From positions 17,368 to 81,367 of the forward strand of contig CAZGSP010000039.1 in assembly GCA_964528565.1 (NCBI GenBank): a DNA stretch of 64,000 bases, in the 5' to 3' direction. Under the pieces are notes generated by a model. That model worked only from the letters and a program-made list of their open reading frames with translations, ran no database searches and was not told the origin of the DNA. This document shows positions 60,915-64,000 of this stretch, in pieces (position 1 is the stretch's first letter; each line of letters begins with the position of its first letter). Origin of the DNA: UBA10133 sp964528565. GTDB taxonomy: Bacteria > Patescibacteriota > Microgenomatia > UBA1400 > MFAQ01. A program made the position numbers and the translations under genes.

Positions 60915-62595
60915 CGCGAATTAGTTTGAATAATAAGAGAGCGGAAAATAAAGTGATGATATCCGAAAGGAGGCGGATCTTGGTATAACCGATCTTGGTA
61001 TCGATATGATGGACGCCCTGACCAACCGTAACGATAATGCGACCAAGATCAGGGTCCATTTCCGTTTGAATTTTCCGGTGATCCAGCTTGGTGTGGATTC
61101 CTTGAAAAGTAAACATGGGCAACATAACCTTGGCAGAGTCGGTGGAAACATTGACGTCAAAATTCATCCAATTGGTTCCGAAACGGAAATTTAAGATGCC
61201 TCCACTGCCCTCGATAAATTCCGGGATGGTGAATGCAGGATCCCCCGGTGGTCTCGACGCGGTTCTTGGTAAGTAGTCGAAAATACCACCGGTCACCTGA
61301 TTCTCCCATGAGAGACCCGACATCTTCTCCTGAATAGTGACCCGGGTGTGTCTCTCGAAACGGAAGAAAGGCAGATTCCACCAAATGATCGCCAGTGTCA
61401 GGATGGAAAAGAGGATCGGTTTGGTGATCTTCGGCAAGGGAAGGGTCACTAAATAGCCGGCGGCAAAAGAGAAATAGAATACTATCAGGGCAACGAGGCG
61501 CCAGGGGAACTGGGAATACTGGAGAAGACTAATTCTTTCCCAGATAAAGTTGCTCCGGCTGTGAGTAAGGAAGGCGTACAGAAAACCAAAAGCCACGACC
61601 ATCAAGATCATCAGAGAAGTAGTTTTTTGTTTTTTTAGTCTAAATAAAGCTACCACCGAGGCGAGTAAGGCGCCGATCCATTGGGCGTGGCCGATGGAAA
61701 AAGACATACCGTCTTCCGGACCCCAGGTGGAACCGCCATAGCCCCAAAAGCGGGATAGAAATAACTGTTTGATATCGGCAAAGTGGGCCAGGTAATTGAA
61801 GTAACCGATGGTCATGGTGTCGACGTGAACAAATTTTTGTTCCAAGACCACGGGTATGAAGAAAAAAGCCGATAGACCAACTCCCAAGAGTCCCGCCAGG
61901 AAAAGATCTTTGATCTTGGCAAGTTTTTTGGTTTTCCACAGCCAAAAGAGGGCCCAAATAATGGCTGTCGGAGCAAAGACCAAAGTCATGACATTGTGAG
62001 AGGTAAGCTGAAGAGCCAGAGCCAGACTTAGGAAAATAAAGTTTCTTTTGGAGTTTTCTTTGGTGATCAGGCGGTAGATATAAAGAAGGACGAAAGGGAA
62101 CCAGACCATGCCCCAACCTTCATTCATGGCGCCACGGACATAAATGTCCACCGAGTGGTAGGGGGAATAGACATAGAGCGTGGCGGCCAGAACTCCGCCC
62201 CACCGGCCAAAAAACTCCTTGGCCAGTAGAAACATTCCCAGACCGGAGAGAAGAAAAGCTAAAGCGAACATCACCTTTACCGGTAAAAAATAACCGGCTC
62301 CCAGGAGAACCATGAGCTCCATGGGATAGTAAGGCATGGGGGGGTAAAACTGCATCAGGGGATAGCCATAACCATAACCGGCGTCGGGAACCCAGCGACA
62401 AGGGATCTGGCCGTCCAGAACGCACTTGTGGACCTCAAAGAGGCGTAAAACCTGCAAGTCGTCGTGCATGGGAAAGTAACCCGGCTTGAAGATGTCCCAG
62501 ACGGCGGGAACCAGTAAGAGGAAAAGCAGGAGCTCCAAACGAAAACGCCAAATGAGTTTACCCAGAGAAGATATCGTTTGGAAAAAATAACGCAT
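60892..62595 (-). CDS. PTPS-related/YfhO-like membrane glycosyltransferase-like protein
   Basis: 567 residues. GYFPMHDDLQVLRLFEVHKCV carries Asp45-Asp46 in the first loop; IPCRWVPDAGYGYGYPLMQFYPPMPYYP and GVLAATLYVYSPYHSVDIYVRGAMNEGWGMVWFP are strongly characteristic of the 'PTPS-related' membrane family, a GT-C relative misnamed after pyruvoyl-tetrahydropterin synthase. The exported tail has SGLSWENQVTGGIFDYLPRTASR and FTFQGIHTKLDHRKI. TATAAT ten bases before the ATG suggests a 3-4-base leader. Sugar unknown. Confidence 0.75.
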   Translation of the reverse strand: MRYFFQTISSLGKLIWRFRLELLLFLLLVPAVWDIFKPGYFPMHDDLQVLRLFEVHKCVLDGQIPCRWVPDAGYGYGYPLMQFYPPMPYYPMELMVLLGAGYFLPVKVMFALAFLLSGLGMFLLAKEFFGRWGGVLAATLYVYSPYHSVDIYVRGAMNEGWGMVWFPFVLLYIYRLITKENSKRNFIFLSLALALQLTSHNVMTLVFAPTAIIWALFWLWKTKKLAKIKDLFLAGLLGVGLSAFFFIPVVLEQKFVHVDTMTIGYFNYLAHFADIKQLFLSRFWGYGGSTWGPEDGMSFSIGHAQWIGALLASVVALFRLKKQKTTSLMILMVVAFGFLYAFLTHSRSNFIWERISLLQYSQFPWRLVALIVFYFSFAAGYLVTLPLPKITKPILFSILTLAIIWWNLPFFRFERHTRVTIQEKMSGLSWENQVTGGIFDYLPRTASRPPGDPAFTIPEFIEGSGGILNFRFGTNWMNFDVNVSTDSAKVMLPMFTFQGIHTKLDHRKIQTEMDPDLGRIIVTVGQGVHHIDTKIGYTKIRLLSDIITLFSALLLFKLIRDDRKYSS

Positions 62596-62605
62596 GTGTG
62601 GATTA

Positions 62606-62611
62606 ATTATA
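62606..62611 (-). promoter_or_regulatory. -10 box TATAAT for the 62595 gene
   Basis: Minus-strand TATAAT ten bases before the ATG, in the 30-base gap after the edge gene. Confidence 0.5.
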
Positions 62612-62625
62612 TACGGACGGAGAGG

Positions 62626-64000
62626 TTATTTTAGGCGGAAGAACAGGAGGGATTCGTGGGTACCGTCCGCTCTCGTAAATTTGGGATACTCGGCGATCAG
62701 TTCCAGCTTCGCCATTTCCGAGGCCGGTAGATGATTGCGGGAAGCATTCAAGACGTAGTAACGCAGATTGTCTTTATCGGTATTAAGAAGTCCCGCCGGT
62801 ATTTCGTAAATGTTTGGAGTAGAGCCGACGACCGTAATGTTTTTGTGGCCTTCGGTGTAAATCTGTAAACCATCGGGGAGGGTACCGAAAGTGCCCTCGG
62901 TAAAGACAACTACACTGTTTCCCTTAGCTTCTTCGTTCAATAAATATTGAGCCACTTCTTTCTGGCCAAAACCGGCCGTCCATTCCGAAAAATAGCCACT
63001 ACGCATATCAAACGGCATGGGGACCGCACCGGGATTGATAAGATAGACAAAGGTAAAAATTATCGGTACCGAGAGAAACAGAACGACCGACGACTTGATG
63101 AGAATTCCTTTCCGGACAAAAAGCCAGTGAAGACCCAGACCCGCCAGAGGAATCAGGGGTAAGACAGCAAATAGAATATAGCGGCTGGTATAAACCTTGG
63201 CGATGGAGGCTTGGAATACCAGAGGAATTAGTGCGACAAGGATCAGCAGTAAAAATTGACGTCTGGTCTTGGAGTTTAGATACCCCAGGACGCCAAGGAT
63301 CAGAACAGTGGGAGTAAATAGAAGGAACAACCAGTTGGCGGTCGTCTTGAGGTTTCCCACTAGAGGAGAGAGAGGATGGGACAAAACTTCTTTGATGGAA
63401 TAAACATAGTCTTGGTTTCTCGCTCCGATCATCTGAAAACCAACCCCCAGACGAAGAATAAGATACATGGCCTGAGAGATAACCACAGTCAGTAGTAATC
63501 CCCATATTAGTTTTCCCCAAAGACCTGTTTTTAATTTCCGGAAGTCAAAAGTAAAAATGATGGCAAGAACGGCCCAAAGATAAAAAATCATGGCCGGAGA
63601 CTTGGTCATGAGTCCACCACCAATGGCAAAACCCAGGTAAATGGCGTACTCGGTTTGGAGCGTTTTGGCGAATTTGACCGCAAAAACAAGCGACCAGACT
63701 CCAAACATGGCTAGGAGACTGTCCGCCAGAGCCATGCGGTCGAAAAACATGGTGAAGGGAAGAATGGCATAGATCAGAGAAGAAAACAAAGCAATGAACG
63801 GGTCGGAAAAAAGAATCAGTCCCAGTAACCCAATACCGATAAGCGAACCAAGCCCCGCCAGTACGGAAACCGCGCGACCGGCAATAAGAGGATCGGAAAT
63901 AAACTTCAGGGCGGGCATGGTGGCCCACATAAAGAGGGGTTGTTTACCGTCTGAGAGAGGCAAGAAGCGAAGCGAAGGCTCGTTTCTCATAATTTGAGAC
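62626..64000 (-). CDS. GT-C membrane glycosyltransferase, GT39-like (5' end outside window)
   Basis: At least 457 residues; the frame is open at base 64000. The first Met in view (63990) is inside the conserved first loop SQIMRNEPSLRFLPLSDGKQPLFMW, which in complete relatives follows helix 1 and the Asp-Glu pair, so the real start lies beyond the window. RMALADSLLAMFGVWSL, GGGLMTKSPAMIFYLWA and KVYTSRYILFAVLPLIPLAGLGL are typical of the PMT_2/ArnT group. The exported tail has EVAQYLLNEEAKGNSVVVFTEGTFGTLPDGL. Confidence 0.75.
   Translation of the reverse strand, partial: SQIMRNEPSLRFLPLSDGKQPLFMWATMPALKFISDPLIAGRAVSVLAGLGSLIGIGLLGLILFSDPFIALFSSLIYAILPFTMFFDRMALADSLLAMFGVWSLVFAVKFAKTLQTEYAIYLGFAIGGGLMTKSPAMIFYLWAVLAIIFTFDFRKLKTGLWGKLIWGLLLTVVISQAMYLILRLGVGFQMIGARNQDYVYSIKEVLSHPLSPLVGNLKTTANWLFLLFTPTVLILGVLGYLNSKTRRQFLLLILVALIPLVFQASIAKVYTSRYILFAVLPLIPLAGLGLHWLFVRKGILIKSSVVLFLSVPIIFTFVYLINPGAVPMPFDMRSGYFSEWTAGFGQKEVAQYLLNEEAKGNSVVVFTEGTFGTLPDGLQIYTEGHKNITVVGSTPNIYEIPAGLLNTDKDNLRYYVLNASRNHLPASEMAKLELIAEYPKFTRADGTHESLLFFRLK

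Noticed and set aside
61640..62116. Minus-strand frame of 158 residues
   Set aside because: Shifted-frame shadow of the PTPS-related gene.
63008..63520. Minus-strand frame of 170 residues
   Set aside because: Shifted-frame shadow of the edge GT-C gene, Ser/Gly/Arg-rich as expected for a shadow.
1..64000. Recoded TGA (glycine) as in Gracilibacteria/Absconditabacteria
   Set aside because: TGA serves as the natural stop of several genes (for example at 48388-48390 and in the ATGA overlaps), and no reading frame needs read-through.
1..64000. Mobile elements, CRISPR arrays, tRNA or rRNA
   Set aside because: No transposase or integrase, no regular repeats, and all gaps are shorter than 141 bp without cloverleaf-like structure that I could see. 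A covariance-model search would be decisive.

Overview
The window looks like a piece of a Candidate Phyla Radiation (Patescibacteria) genome, most likely a Microgenomates lineage. Supporting signs are extreme compaction (the longest gene-free stretch is about 140 bp, at 4561-4700), genes that overlap by 1, 4 or 17 bases, convergent genes with no room for a terminator, almost no Shine-Dalgarno sequences, ordinary use of TGA as stop, and a 79-residue coiled-coil protein (55094-55333) of a type I associate with Microgenomates. The taxonomic call is inference. I saw no RNA genes, insertion sequences, CRISPR arrays or phage genes. Nearly every gene concerns surface or secreted glycans: about 32 glycosyltransferases are packed into 64 kb.

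Layout. (1) 1-4560, minus strand: an edge-truncated methyltransferase, a large membrane GT-C-like protein and a GT-B glycosyltransferase. (2) 4701-9075, plus strand: a compact five-gene cassette (KdsC-like phosphatase, shikimate-dehydrogenase-like oxidoreductase, nucleotidyltransferase-kinase fusion, GatZ/KbaZ-like aldolase-fold protein, phosphomannose-isomerase-type cupin). It reads as a pathway to an unusual nucleotide-activated sugar or polyol. (3) 9109-24022, minus strand: a polysaccharide tailoring run with methyltransferases (including FkbM), two B12-type radical SAM proteins, a three-cysteine ferredoxin, asparagine synthetase, GDP-fucose synthase, GT2 and GT-B enzymes, a polyprenyl-phosphate sugar synthase and a flippase. 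(4) 24063-42734: one plus-strand GT-C, then a minus-strand unit of about 17 kb and 13 genes, holding six tandem ArnT/PMT-like GT-C paralogues of 545-565 residues, two short membrane proteins resembling parts of them, PIG-V-like and GT87-like mannosyltransferases, a GT4 and a GT2. (5) 42846-64000: alternating GT-C, YfhO-like and GT2 genes, a deacetylase-like/GT-C fusion of 1057 residues, a second flippase, a PTPS-related membrane protein, and a GT-C cut by the window end.

How the parts may work together (inference). Cytoplasmic GT2/GT4 enzymes would build lipid-linked glycans. The ALG5/DPM1-like enzyme at 21895-22710 would make polyprenyl-phosphate sugars, flippases would move the lipid-linked material across the membrane, and the many GT-C enzymes would add sugars outside, to a glycan or to S-layer or other surface proteins.

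Regulation. At ten starts a -10-like box lies only 5-7 bases before the start codon, which suggests leaderless transcription as a main initiation mode. Several start codons below were chosen on that basis. Divergent gaps at 4561-4700 and 42735-42845 each contain a palindrome that could be an operator.
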